Assembly (NCBI RefSeq): GCF_005502885.1 | Contig: NZ_SCMR01000011.1 | Location: 55,042-119,041 of the forward strand | Direction: 5' to 3' | From: Microbacterium sp. 2FI | GTDB taxonomy: Bacteria; Actinomycetota; Actinomycetes; Actinomycetales; Microbacteriaceae | Length of the DNA stretch: 64,000 nucleotides | In this document: positions 35,835 through 44,535 of the stretch, in pieces | Position numbering within the stretch: the first letter of the stretch is position 1 | Layout: each line of letters begins with the position of its first letter | Position numbers and translations under genes: made by a program | The notes under the pieces: model-generated | Told to the model about the DNA's origin: nothing | What the model saw: only the letters and a program-made list of their open reading frames with translations | Database searches by the model: none

Positions 35835-36761
35835 CTACGCGCGCTCGCGCACGATCCCGATCGGCGGGCGGCCGTCGCGTTCGGCGAGGAGGGCTTCCAG
35901 CCGGGAAGCCTCGGCAGCCGCCATCGCGTAGCCGTGCCGCGGCTCGGGGTAGCGGTGCTCGCGCACGTCGTCGGCGTAGGCGGCGACCGCCTCGATCATG
36001 GGCTCGCGCAGTTCGGCGTAGCGCTTGACGAACCGCGCGGCGCGGCCGTCGTAGATGCCGAGCAGGTCGTGGAAGACGAGCACCTGGCCGTCGGTATTCG
36101 GCCCGGCGCCGATGCCGATCACCGGCACGTCGAGGCGCGGCATCATCGCGTCGGTGGCGGCGGTCGGGATCGCCTCGAAGACGATCGAGAAGCAGCCCGC
36201 CGCCTGCAGGGCGAGCGCGTCGTCGAAGACCGCGATCGCCTCGTCGGCGGTGCGACCCTGCATGCGGTAACCGCCGAGGGTCGCCGCGGTCTGGGGCGTG
36301 AGGCCCACGTGCCCCATCACGGGGATGCCGGCGGCGATGATCGCGCGCGCACGGTCGGCCGACGAGCCGCCGCGCTCGATCTTGACGGCATCGCAGCCTG
36401 TGGTCTTGACGAACCGCTGCGCGGTGGCGACGGCCTGCTCGTCGGAGCCCTCGTACGACCCGAACGGAAGGTCGGCGACGAGCAGCGGGGTGGCGAGCCC
36501 GCGGCGGACGGCCGCGGTGAGCATGAGCATCTCCTCGATCGTGACCGGCACGGTGCTGTCGTAGCCGAGCACGGTCATCGCCGCCGAGTCGCCCACCAGC
36601 ACGATGTCGACGCCCGCGGCCTCGGCGATCTGGGCACTCGGGTAGTCGTACGCGGTGACCATCGCGATGGGTTCGCCGTTCGCCTTCTGCGCAGCCAGAC
36701 TCGCGAACGTCGTGCGCGGACGGGATGCCGCGGCGGCGGCCATCGGCGGGCGGGCGCTCAC
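35835..36761 (-). CDS. panB: 3-methyl-2-oxobutanoate hydroxymethyltransferase
   Basis: A 308-residue enzyme forming ketopantoate from 2-oxoisovalerate and methylenetetrahydrofolate. VLVGDSAAMTVLGYDST carries the metal ligands, MGHVGLTPQ is the conserved loop, and the catalytic glutamate is in FSIVFEAIP. GTG 36761 has GGAGGG five bases upstream; ATG 36743 is an alternative. It is the last gene of the DUF2520-panC-panB block, 31 bp after panC, and is convergent with the ThrE-type gene (16 bp apart). Confidence 0.95.
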   Translation of the reverse strand: MSARPPMAAAAASRPRTTFASLAAQKANGEPIAMVTAYDYPSAQIAEAAGVDIVLVGDSAAMTVLGYDSTVPVTIEEMLMLTAAVRRGLATPLLVADLPFGSYEGSDEQAVATAQRFVKTTGCDAVKIERGGSSADRARAIIAAGIPVMGHVGLTPQTAATLGGYRMQGRTADEAIAVFDDALALQAAGCFSIVFEAIPTAATDAMMPRLDVPVIGIGAGPNTDGQVLVFHDLLGIYDGRAARFVKRYAELREPMIEAVAAYADDVREHRYPEPRHGYAMAAAEASRLEALLAERDGRPPIGIVRERA

Positions 36762-36792
36762 GACGCCCTCCGGACAGGCATCGGGTTTCGCA

Positions 36793-37641
36793 TCAGCGGG
36801 CCTCCAGGATTCGGTTGTCGATCAGACGCGCGGCGCCGACCTGTGCGGCGACGGCGAGGAGCGCGGTGCCCTCCACGCGGGTGAGTTCGCGGAGGTCCTC
36901 GGCAGAGCGCAGCTCGAGGTACTCGGGGTCGATGCCGGCGTCGGTGAGCACGGCGCGCGCTGCGGCGAGCACCTCAGGCGCACCCGTCTCGCCGCGGGCG
37001 ACGACGGCCTCGGCGGCATCGAGCGCGCGATTGAGCGCTGTCGCCCGCTTGCGCGCTGCGGCATCGAGGTAGACGTTGCGCGAACTCATCGCGAGGCCGT
37101 CGGGCTCACGTACGATCGGGCACGCCTCGATGCGCACGGGCATGTCGAGGTCGCGCACGAGCCGGCGGATCACGAGCACCTGCTGCGCGTCCTTCTGCCC
37201 GAAGTACGCGACATCCGGCGCCACGATCTGGAAGAGCTTCGCGACGACCGTCGCCACCCCGTCGAAGTGCGCGGCGCCGCGGTGCGCGCCGCACAGCACC
37301 TCGGTGATGCCGGCGACGTGGATCGAGGTGGCGAAGCCGTCGGGATAGATCTCGGATGCCGGCGGGGCGAAGAGGATGTCGGCACCCGCGCCCGCGGCGA
37401 GCTCGGCGTCGCGCTCCTCGGTGCGCGGGTATGCGGCGAGGTCCTCGCCGGGGGCGAACTGGGTCGGGTTGACGAAGAGCGAGACGACGACGAGGTCGCT
37501 GCCCTCACGCGCGCGCCGCACGAGCGACAGGTGCCCCTCGTGCAGGGCGCCCATCGTGGGGACGAGCCCGACGATGTCGCCCGCGTCGCGCGCCGCGCTG
37601 ACGGCGGCGCGCACTTCGGCGATGGTGCGGACGATCCTCAT
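36793..37641 (-). CDS. panC: Pantoate--beta-alanine ligase
   Basis: A 282-residue enzyme joining pantoate and beta-alanine with ATP. The nucleotide site PTMGALHEGH, the pantoate-binding FVNPTQFAPGEDLAAYPRT, FGQKDAQQ and the SSRN loop (GLAMSSRNVYL) are all present. The start overlaps the stop of the DUF2520 gene by ATGA. It lies centrally in the operon predicted from the promoter at 38446-38474. Confidence 0.96.
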   Translation of the reverse strand: MRIVRTIAEVRAAVSAARDAGDIVGLVPTMGALHEGHLSLVRRAREGSDLVVVSLFVNPTQFAPGEDLAAYPRTEERDAELAAGAGADILFAPPASEIYPDGFATSIHVAGITEVLCGAHRGAAHFDGVATVVAKLFQIVAPDVAYFGQKDAQQVLVIRRLVRDLDMPVRIEACPIVREPDGLAMSSRNVYLDAAARKRATALNRALDAAEAVVARGETGAPEVLAAARAVLTDAGIDPEYLELRSAEDLRELTRVEGTALLAVAAQVGAARLIDNRILEAR

Positions 37642-38405
37642 GCCGCGGTCCTGCCCTTCTCGCTCAGCGCGCGCGTGCTCGTGACGAGCTCGTCGAAGAG
37701 GGGGAGGAGATCGGGTGCGTTCGTGGTCACGGCATCCCGCTGTCGTCCGACCGTCTGCACGTCGCCGCGCGCGACCGGGCCGGTCAGCGCCGACCCGGCT
37801 CCGCGGGCCGCCCAGTTCTCGACCGTCGTGCGCACGAGGGGCGCCAGCAGCGCCCGTGCGTCGGCCCCGGTGAGCCCCGCGGTGGCCGCCAGCTGCTCGG
37901 CCGCGGCCAGCAGGGTGACGACGAAGTTCGACGCCACGGATGCCGCGGCGTGATAGCTCGCGCGATCCTCGTCGGCGAGCGGGAAGGGCCGTGTGCCGAG
38001 GAGCTCGGCGAGGTGCGCGGCGACATCGAGCGCCTCGGGAGTGCGGCCGGCGATCGCGCAGCCGATGCCATGGAACGCCTCGGGGCCTTCGTCGCCGGTG
38101 AAGGTCTGCAGCGGATGCAGCCCGAAGTCGACGCCGGTGATGGGGGTCGCACCCGACACGTGCCCGACGAGCCCGGGGTGATCGGCGCGGTCGGCGAGCG
38201 CCGCCGCGGCACCGGCGATCTCGGCGTCGGGCACGCACAGCAGCACGATGTCGGCGAGCGGCACGACCTCGCCTCGACCGAGGGGGCCGAAGACGCGGAG
38301 TCCGGCTGCCTCGAGGGCGCGCGCGATCGCGCGGCCGAGACGACCGCGGCCGACGATGGCCACCGTCGCGACCGTGCGAAGCGGGGTGTGCGGTGTGTGG
38401 TTCAT
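37638..38405 (-). CDS. Rossmann-like/DUF2520 domain protein in the pantothenate operon
   Basis: A 255-residue oxidoreductase-like protein. The N-terminal dinucleotide fold is VAIVGRGRLGRAIARALEAA, followed by VLLCVPDAEI. The middle has SGATPITGVDFGLHPLQTF and the C-terminal helical DUF2520 domain has EDRASYHAAASVASNFVVTLL. The fold is that of 6-phosphogluconate-dehydrogenase-like NADP enzymes, which include ketopantoate reductase. No panE is seen between panB and panC. It could supply that step, but this is inferred from position only. The start lacks a strong ribosome site. Confidence 0.75.
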   Translation of the reverse strand: MNHTPHTPLRTVATVAIVGRGRLGRAIARALEAAGLRVFGPLGRGEVVPLADIVLLCVPDAEIAGAAAALADRADHPGLVGHVSGATPITGVDFGLHPLQTFTGDEGPEAFHGIGCAIAGRTPEALDVAAHLAELLGTRPFPLADEDRASYHAAASVASNFVVTLLAAAEQLAATAGLTGADARALLAPLVRTTVENWAARGAGSALTGPVARGDVQTVGRQRDAVTTNAPDLLPLFDELVTSTRALSEKGRTAA

Positions 38406-38445
38406 GGGTGCTGCGCCCCGGCGCCAGGGTGCGGGGTGCGTGTCG

Positions 38446-38474
38446 AGTATCGCCCAATCCTGCACACGGTACAA
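38446..38474 (-). promoter_or_regulatory. Predicted promoter TTGTAC-17-GATACT of the pantothenate operon
   Basis: On the minus strand, TTGTAC is at 38474-38469 and GATACT at 38451-38446, with a 17-bp spacer, about 40 bp upstream of the DUF2520 gene start. It lies just past the end of coaA, which is transcribed in the same direction. Confidence 0.5.
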
Positions 38475-38489
38475 AAAGGGCGGTCGGTG

Positions 38490-39440
38490 TCAGAGCTTGC
38501 GCAGCAGCACCCGTTCGACGGCGTGGTCTGCGGCCTTCTGCAGCACGAGACTCGCGCGGTGCTTCGTGGGGAGGATGTTCTCGACGAGGTTCGGCAGGTT
38601 GATGCCCTCCCAGAATCCCTTCGCTGTGCGCGCGGCTTCGTCGTCGCTGAGCTGCGCGTACGTGTGGAAGTACGACGACGGGTTGCTGAAGGCACCCGAG
38701 CGCAGCGCCATGAAGCGGTCGACGTACCAACGGGCGATGTCGTCGGAGTCGGCGTCGACATAGACCGAGAAGTCGAAGAGCTCGCCGATCGAGACCTCGT
38801 TCGCGCCGGGCGGCGGCTGCAGGACGTTGAGGCCCTCGACGATCACGACATCGGGGCGTCTCACGCTCACTCGAGCATCGGGAACGATGTCGTAGCGCAG
38901 GTGCGAGTACACCGGCGCGTGCACCTCGGGGGCACCACTCTTGACCTGTGTGAGGAAGTCGACGAGCGCGCGCCGGTCGTACGACTCGGGGAAGCCCTTG
39001 CGCGTCATGAGGCCGCGGCGTTCGAGCTCGGCGTTGGGGTGGAGGAATCCGTCGGTCGTCACGAGTTCGACGCGCGATGTCTCGGGCCAGCGACTGAGGA
39101 GGTCGCGCAGCAGACGCGCGATCGTCGACTTGCCGACCGCGACCGAACCCGCGACACCGATGACGAACGGGGTCGTGGTGTCGGCCTCGCCCAGGAAGCT
39201 GCTGGTGGCGGCCCCCAACTGCTTCGCCGAGCGCGCGTAGAGGCTCAGCAGGCGGCTGAGCGGCAGGTACACCTCGCGCACCTCGCGGATGTCGAGGCGG
39301 TCGCCGAGCCCCCGGATCTGGACGATCTCGGTGTCGCTGAGCGGCTGCGGCGTCTCGGGAGCGAGCCGCGCCCAGTCGGAGCGGGCGATCTCGCGGTAGA
39401 GCGACAGCGGAGGTGCGTCGGACTCCACGCTGCGGATCAT
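38490..39440 (-). CDS. coaA: Pantothenate kinase (type I)
   Basis: A 316-residue kinase that makes 4'-phosphopantothenate, the first step of CoA synthesis. The P-loop is [12 protein letters not shown] near 93-104. [29 protein letters not shown] and HLRYDIVP with [10 protein letters not shown] are the family blocks. It lies upstream of the pan genes on the same strand, so pantothenate synthesis and use are together. The start is leaderless-like, with TAGCAT six bases before the ATG. Confidence 0.96.
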   Translation of the reverse strand: MIRSVESDAPPLSLYREIARSDWARLAPETPQPLSDTEIVQIRGLGDRLDIREVREVYLPLSRLLSLYARSAKQLGAATSSFLGEADTTTPFVIGVAGSVAVGKSTIARLLRDLLSRWPETSRVELVTTDGFLHPNAELERRGLMTRKGFPESYDRRALVDFLTQVKSGAPEVHAPVYSHLRYDIVPDARVSVRRPDVVIVEGLNVLQPPPGANEVSIGELFDFSVYVDADSDDIARWYVDRFMALRSGAFSNPSSYFHTYAQLSDDEAARTAKGFWEGINLPNLVENILPTKHRASLVLQKAADHAVERVLLRKL

Positions 39441-39446
39441 GGCGCC

Positions 39447-39452
39447 ATGCTA
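39447..39452 (-). promoter_or_regulatory. Leaderless-type -10 element TAGCAT for coaA
   Basis: On the minus strand TAGCAT ends six bases before the ATG at 39440. The divergent gene has the same arrangement on the other strand, and only 66 bp separate the two start codons. Confidence 0.5.
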
Positions 39453-39494
39453 GCCGGGATGCCGCGGCGCCACGCTCCGTCGGGGTCGACGCCC

Positions 39495-39500
39495 TACGCT
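39495..39500 (+). promoter_or_regulatory. Leaderless-type -10 element TACGCT
   Basis: TACGCT ends six bases before the GTG at 39507 and there is no ribosome site between. This also decides the start of the large repeat protein. Confidence 0.5.
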
Positions 39501-39506
39501 GTGCGA

Positions 39507-42092
39507 GTGGACAGAGCGGCGATCGAGCAGGCGATCGAGCTGTCGCGCTGGCGCGAGGTCGTCGAATGGCTGGGCGCGCTCGATGACGCCGGTCTCGACG
39601 AGGCGAAGCGCTGGTATCGGGGCACGCTGCGCGCTGCGGCGCAGCACGTCAGCGAGCGGACGTGGAGCGAGTCGCCGCGGCTCGTCCAGCTCGCGCTCGC
39701 GCTCGCGCTGAGCGAGACACCGGACGAGGCTTCCCGCAACGGCACGTGGGGTCGGCGGTTCGTATGGACCGATCCTGAGGGAGGGATGCCCAGGCTCGGC
39801 GCCCTGCTCGGTGCGCGCGACCCCGCGTGGGCGAGCGCATTCGCCGCGCTGGCGACGGCGACGGTGCTCCGCGGCGAATCGGCGCGCGCCGCCGCCGAGA
39901 TCACGGCTGTGACGCTGCCCGTCTACGCCGACGGCGACGCGCCGATCCCCACCGGAACCTTCGCCCTCGGGTGGACACAGCTCGTGAGCATGGCGGCGGT
40001 CGCGAGTCCTCCCCAGAACGGCGACGGCCGGTGGATCCCGCTGCGGATCCCGCGCGCCGGCGCCGCCGCGCACGCCTACGGGGTCCCGACGACGCTCGCG
40101 GAGGTGCTGCGCGCGACGCCGCGACTCGACGACATGCTCGCCGCCGCCCTCGCGACCCCCGACGCGCTCGCCGAGTTCAGCACGATGCGCGGCGCGGGGT
40201 GGGACGTCGGGGCGGCGGTGAAGGAGCTCGTTGCGAGCGGCGAGCTCGACCGCGAGCGCGTCGTCGACGGCACGCTCGCCGCACTCACGCGCGCCGATCG
40301 CCCGACCGCGCAGCGGGCGATGGCCGCGATCCTGCGTGGTGCCGCATTCGGCGGCGCCGACGTTCGCGCGCGGCTCGCCCTCGTGAGCCACCTCATGCCG
40401 AGCGTGCACGGGAGCGTCACGGCGGTGCTCCTGGCGGCCGTGCTCGATGCCGAGCCCGACGAGGCGACTCTCGTCGACGTCGGCGCGGTGATCCTCGCGC
40501 GGCCCGAGAAGGCGCAGAAGAATCTGCTGGTCGCCTGGCTCAGCCGCCGCGCTGAGACGCCCGGCGCGCAGACGCTGCTCGCGATGGCGGCGGGTGCCGA
40601 CGACACCGCGTTCGCGGCGAAGGCGCGCGCGGCGCTGGACGCCCCCGCAGCAGGCGAAGCGCGTGGCGATGCGCCGGACCCCGGCCTCCCGTGGGCACTT
40701 CCTGTGGAGGGCTACCGGTCGCACGCCGCCGAACCGTGGTCGCCCGACGCCGCCGGGATGGATGCTGCGCGATCCGACGAGGCGGTCGGGGTGCGAGTCA
40801 CCACGAATGCTCTGCTGCTCGACCAGGCCGTTCGGTTCGGGTACCGCGATCTCTCACGACTGCGCGATGTCGTGCGGTCCGTCGCGTCCGACAGCGGCAT
40901 GTGGTGGTCGTCGAATCGGGTGCTGCCGATGCTGCGCCGCTGGGCCGAGGGCGGCTCGACCACGCGCACGCGCACGCACACCACGCCTCCGCCGGCGCAC
41001 GAGCTGTTCACCGACCGCCTCGTCGAAGAGACGCTGTCGCGACTGGGTGAGCTCTCGGAGCTGGTCAGCACGCCGTCGCGTGCCGACGGCACCGTGACCC
41101 TCGACGACCTCGCGGATCGACTTCGGCGAGCGGGCCGGGCAGGCGTCGGCCCGTACGAACTCGTGCAGGCGCTCCTTCGACTCGAGCCGGGCGCTCCGCG
41201 CGACGCCGCCCGGTTCGAGGGCTTCTCGGCACCGATGTGGTCGGGCCAGGTCCGGCGCGGCTGGTTCGACCGGCGACCACCGGCGATGGATGCCGCCACG
41301 GTCGTCCGCGACTGGATTCTCGCCGGCGGCATCCCTCCTCGCTTCGCCGTCATCGGCCCCGACTCAGTGCGCCTCGCCGCGGTAGACCTGCCGCTGCCGA
41401 CGCCGCTCCTCGCGCTCGACGGCCTGGCCGAGCTGTGTGCGGCGTCGACGCTCGTCGAGGGTGGCGCGGTGCGCTACGCCCAGAGGCCCCTCGGCCAGGC
41501 CGACGACGTCGCCCGCTACCTCGGCGTGGTGCCGTGGTGGACCGACGCGGCGGCGGCGCAGCTCGAGGTCGCGGAGGGCCTCGAGAGCGCCTTCACCGCG
41601 AAGGCGCTGACGTTCCTGACGAACGCGGCGGGCGATCCGGGCCCGGGAGCGCACCGGCTGCTGGCGCGGTCGATGAGCCACCCGCGCCCCGACTCGCGCC
41701 TGCTCGCAGTCGAGGCGACGGCCGGCTTCGCCGCGCAGGGCCGCCTGTCCGCATCCGTCCTCGAGGATGCCGCGACCACCGCGCTCGCCGAGGGTGCGCT
41801 CTCGCTCACGCGCTTCGCCGACGCGTGCGACAACGGCTTCCGCGTCGGGCTGCTCGCGTGGCTGTGGCCGGCGGCGTGGGCGGTGGCCGGCGAGGCCCTC
41901 CGTCGCGATCGCCCGCCGTCCGGCACGGCGGATCTTCTCCGTGCGCTCACGCGCGCGGTGCCGGTCGTGCGCCAGCATGGTGAGGTGCCGACGACGCCAG
42001 AACTCGACCGCCTCGCCGCCTCGCGGTCGAGCTCGAAGACCGCAGCCGAAGCGCGGGCTCTGCGTGCGGCGCTGGGCGAGGGCGCGTCATGA
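39507..42092 (+). CDS. Large helical-repeat-like protein of unknown function, partner of SWIM protein (DUF6493/DUF7824-like)
   Basis: An 861-residue soluble protein, Ala/Leu/Arg rich, with many short amphipathic helices that look like HEAT-type repeats (e.g. RAALDAPAAGEARGD region, LLARSMSHPRPDSRLLAVEA). There is no enzyme motif and no membrane segment or signal peptide. I recall large DUF6493/DUF7824 proteins being encoded directly before SWIM zinc-finger genes in actinobacteria, and this fits that pair, though the assignment is from memory. The stop overlaps the SWIM gene (ATGA). The MoxR ATPase and vWA proteins often linked to such modules are not in this window. A scaffold role is a guess. 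Confidence 0.6.
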   Translation: MDRAAIEQAIELSRWREVVEWLGALDDAGLDEAKRWYRGTLRAAAQHVSERTWSESPRLVQLALALALSETPDEASRNGTWGRRFVWTDPEGGMPRLGALLGARDPAWASAFAALATATVLRGESARAAAEITAVTLPVYADGDAPIPTGTFALGWTQLVSMAAVASPPQNGDGRWIPLRIPRAGAAAHAYGVPTTLAEVLRATPRLDDMLAAALATPDALAEFSTMRGAGWDVGAAVKELVASGELDRERVVDGTLAALTRADRPTAQRAMAAILRGAAFGGADVRARLALVSHLMPSVHGSVTAVLLAAVLDAEPDEATLVDVGAVILARPEKAQKNLLVAWLSRRAETPGAQTLLAMAAGADDTAFAAKARAALDAPAAGEARGDAPDPGLPWALPVEGYRSHAAEPWSPDAAGMDAARSDEAVGVRVTTNALLLDQAVRFGYRDLSRLRDVVRSVASDSGMWWSSNRVLPMLRRWAEGGSTTRTRTHTTPPPAHELFTDRLVEETLSRLGELSELVSTPSRADGTVTLDDLADRLRRAGRAGVGPYELVQALLRLEPGAPRDAARFEGFSAPMWSGQVRRGWFDRRPPAMDAATVVRDWILAGGIPPRFAVIGPDSVRLAAVDLPLPTPLLALDGLAELCAASTLVEGGAVRYAQRPLGQADDVARYLGVVPWWTDAAAAQLEVAEGLESAFTAKALTFLTNAAGDPGPGAHRLLARSMSHPRPDSRLLAVEATAGFAAQGRLSASVLEDAATTALAEGALSLTRFADACDNGFRVGLLAWLWPAAWAVAGEALRRDRPPSGTADLLRALTRAVPVVRQHGEVPTTPELDRLAASRSSSKTAAEARALRAALGEGAS

Positions 42093-43399
42093 ACGGCTAC
42101 GCCGCGGCATCCATGCTCGCGCCGAGCGACGAGGGCCGCAGCCTGCTCCTCGAGACGGCCGTCGGGCTCACGCCGGTTGGGCTGCGCGAGCATCCCGCCT
42201 TCTTCTCGGGTCTCGTCGTACGCCCCGAGGTGATGGCGGCCGGACTCCTCGCCGTCGCCGATGTCGCGGCGACCACCTACTACGACCTCTCGATGCTGCG
42301 GGCGTCGCTGGATCCGGTGGTGACGGCCGGCGGCGACCGGCTGCGATTCGAATCGTTCAGCCGCTGCAACGGCGTCTACGCGCGGTTCGACCTGCTGGAA
42401 TCAGGGATCGCGTCGGGCGAGATCGGACTCGGCACCACCAACGTCGACATCAACCAGGAACTCCGCACCCACCTCGCGTCGGTGCATGCGACCGAGCTCG
42501 TGCACGTCGCCGTCGGCGCCGATCGGCTCGAAGTCTCCACCCCCGATCAGACGCACGTCGAGCGGGAGGTCGATCTCCCCGATCGTTGGGTGCGCGGGCT
42601 CGCCGCGGTGCCGTCGATCTCGACCGGGATGGAGCAGGTGGCCGAGCTCACCCCGGCCGCGTCGATGCCGTTCCTCGCCGGACTCCCTCGCAGCGCCCCC
42701 GGCCCGTCGCTGAACCTCATGCGCTCGACGCGCGGGCTGCTCCCGGCGGCGACGGCGGCGAGCGCCGACGTGCGGCTGGCGGGGACGGCGCGGCTGTCGA
42801 CCGCGCGCCGGTTCATGCGCTTCATCACGCGCACACGGGTGTACCGCCATGACTCCGGCGCCAGCGGCTGGGTGTTCGACCTCGACGGTGCGCGCGTCAC
42901 TCTCGTCATCACCGCCGAGCCGTACCGCGGGTTCTCGGGCGAGGGCAGCGCGCTGCACGATCTGAGTGCCGTCGTCGAGGCTGATCTCGAACGCGTGCGC
43001 GAGCAGCTCGCGTGGCAGAGCGTCATCGATCCGGCGGCGCTCGCCACGGACCTGCAGCTCAGCGAGCAGCGCGTTCGCAGCGCCCTCGCGGCGCTCGGCA
43101 CCTCGGGCCGCATCGGATTCGACCTCGCAGACCAGGCGTGGTTCCATCGCGAGCTCCCGATCGACGCCGACCGCCTCGCGCGCGACAATCCGCGTCTCAG
43201 TCGAGCGCGCGAGCTCGTCGACCGTGGCCGCGTGACAAGCGAGGGCGACACCTGGACTGTCGAGACGACGACCGGCACGCGGTGGGTGCGGCCGGAGGGG
43301 GAGCGGCTCGTCTGCACCTGCCCGTGGCAGGCGCGCTACGACGGCCGTCGCGGCCCGTGCTCGCACGTGCTGGCTGTCGAACTCGTCCGCGCAGGCTGA
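42089..43399 (+). CDS. SWIM zinc-finger family protein
   Basis: A 436-residue protein with the SWIM motif CxCx(n)CxH near the C-terminus: C409, C411, C424 and H426 in CTCPW...GPCSH. The preceding 400 residues have no recognised catalytic site; a helix-turn-helix-like block LATDLQLSEQRVRSALAALG lies near 320-340. SWIM domains bind DNA or protein. It overlaps the large repeat protein gene, so the two are probably made together and interact. It ends 4 bp before the convergent LacI gene. Confidence 0.8.
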   Translation: MNGYAAASMLAPSDEGRSLLLETAVGLTPVGLREHPAFFSGLVVRPEVMAAGLLAVADVAATTYYDLSMLRASLDPVVTAGGDRLRFESFSRCNGVYARFDLLESGIASGEIGLGTTNVDINQELRTHLASVHATELVHVAVGADRLEVSTPDQTHVEREVDLPDRWVRGLAAVPSISTGMEQVAELTPAASMPFLAGLPRSAPGPSLNLMRSTRGLLPAATAASADVRLAGTARLSTARRFMRFITRTRVYRHDSGASGWVFDLDGARVTLVITAEPYRGFSGEGSALHDLSAVVEADLERVREQLAWQSVIDPAALATDLQLSEQRVRSALAALGTSGRIGFDLADQAWFHRELPIDADRLARDNPRLSRARELVDRGRVTSEGDTWTVETTTGTRWVRPEGERLVCTCPWQARYDGRRGPCSHVLAVELVRAG

Positions 43400-43424
43400 G
43401 GGGTCACGCGCCGAGTGGCGCCCC
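43400..43424. terminator. Stem-loop between convergent genes, terminator candidate
   Basis: GCGCC-gagt-GGCGC (43408-43421) with flanking GGGG and CCC that can extend the pairing lies in the 4-bp gap and the first bases of the convergent LacI gene end. It could serve both strands. No U-tract. Confidence 0.4.
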
Positions 43425-44426
43425 ACCGGTGGACTCCCTCCAGATCACGCGCGCGAGAGCGGTGGCGGCGGGAGCGGCATCCTCGCCCCGAAGCGCAGCG
43501 ATCAGACGCGTCATCGCCGATGCGCCGAGCTGCTCGAGATCGACGTCGACCGTCGTCAGCGACGGCAGCAGGTACGCGCCCAGTGCGTGGTTGTCCCAGC
43601 CCGTCACGCTCAGGTCGTCGGGCACGCGCCAGCCGCGCCGCACCGCCGCACGGATGACTCCGGCGGCGATCACGTCGTTGCCGGCGATGACCGCCGTGGG
43701 GCGGCCCGTCTCGGGCATCGCCTCGATCGCGGCGATGCCGCTCTCGGCGCTCCAGTCGCCCTCGACGACGGATGCTTCGAGCCCCCGCTCAGCGAGGGCG
43801 TCGAGGAAGGTCCGTCTACGCGCCCGCGCCGACGCGAACGCGAGTGAACCGGTGACATGAAGGAAGCGGGTGTGGCCCGCTGCGGCGAGCCCGTCGATCA
43901 GCTCGACCACCGGTGAAGCGTCGGCGAGCCCGGTGATGCCGCGCATCTCGTCGTCGAAGTCGGCCGAGACGAGGATCGTCGTCCCGCCCACGGTCGAGGC
44001 GCCATCTCCGCGGCCCGGCATCGGCTGCAGCGGCGCGAAGCACACGATGCCGTCCACCTGCCGCGAGTCGGCGAGGTCGGCGACGCGCTCTGCCCGTGCC
44101 TCGGCGCCGCCGTCGATGCTGAGGATGTCGAGGCTGTACCCCGCGGCATGGGCCTCGGCGCTCGCGCCGGCGAGCAGGCGCGCGGGACTGTAGGTGAGCT
44201 TCGGCACGATCACCGCGAGCCGGCCGGTCTGCCGCGTGCGCATCGATCGGGCCACGAGGTTCGGCCGGTAGGCGAGCTCGCGGACGGCGGCGTCCACGCG
44301 GGTGCGCGTGTCGGGCTTCAGGCTCGCGTTGTCGCGGAAGTAGCGCGACACGGTCTGGTGCGAGACGCCCGCGAGGTGCGCCACCTCGAGGATCGTCGGC
44401 CGGCGCTCGGCAGCGGCATCCGTCAT
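43404..44426 (-). CDS. LacI-family transcriptional regulator
   Basis: A 340-residue repressor. The HTH is TILEVAHLAGVSHQTVSRYF with the hinge helix in YRPNLVARSMRT, then a type I periplasmic-binding-like sugar domain (DGIVCFAPLQ, TAVIAGNDVIAAGVIRAAV, LSVTGWDNHALG). GAAGGGGG five bases upstream selects ATG 44426 over 44447. It is divergent from the Gfo/Idh operon, with two palindromic operators containing a central CG, as expected for LacI proteins. A sugar or polyol derivative is the likely inducer. Confidence 0.92.
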   Translation of the reverse strand: MTDAAAERRPTILEVAHLAGVSHQTVSRYFRDNASLKPDTRTRVDAAVRELAYRPNLVARSMRTRQTGRLAVIVPKLTYSPARLLAGASAEAHAAGYSLDILSIDGGAEARAERVADLADSRQVDGIVCFAPLQPMPGRGDGASTVGGTTILVSADFDDEMRGITGLADASPVVELIDGLAAAGHTRFLHVTGSLAFASARARRRTFLDALAERGLEASVVEGDWSAESGIAAIEAMPETGRPTAVIAGNDVIAAGVIRAAVRRGWRVPDDLSVTGWDNHALGAYLLPSLTTVDVDLEQLGASAMTRLIAALRGEDAAPAATALARVIWRESTGGAPLGA

Positions 44427-44448
44427 CGTGCCCCCTTCCGGGGTCATC

Positions 44449-44478
44449 TTGACACAGAAAGTGATCGATCACTATCTT
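44449..44478 (+). promoter_or_regulatory. Predicted promoter TTGACA-18-TATCTT of the Gfo/Idh operon
   Basis: A perfect -35 TTGACA (44449-44454) and TATCTT (44473-44478). The first LacI-type operator fills the spacer. Confidence 0.65.
44458..44475. promoter_or_regulatory. LacI-type operator O1, AAAGTGATCGATCACTAT
   Basis: The inner AGTGATCGATCACT is a perfect 14-bp palindrome with the central CG typical of LacI/GalR operators. It lies in the spacer of the predicted promoter. Confidence 0.75.
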
Positions 44479-44490
44479 GGGGCGAGACAC

Positions 44491-44508
44491 AAAGTGAACG
44501 ATCACTTT
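44491..44508. promoter_or_regulatory. LacI-type operator O2, AAAGTGAACGATCACTTT
   Basis: AAAGTGA and TCACTTT arms around ACGA. Its centre is 33 bp from that of O1, about three helical turns, so two dimers would lie on the same face of the DNA. Confidence 0.7.
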
Positions 44509-44535
44509 CCCATCCTCGAAGAGACGCGCCCGACG

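Noticed and set aside
39450..40724. A 424-codon frame antisense to the large repeat protein
   Set aside because: The plus-strand frame is open for 861 codons, overlaps the SWIM gene by ATGA and has a leaderless -10. The antisense frame has only shadow composition.
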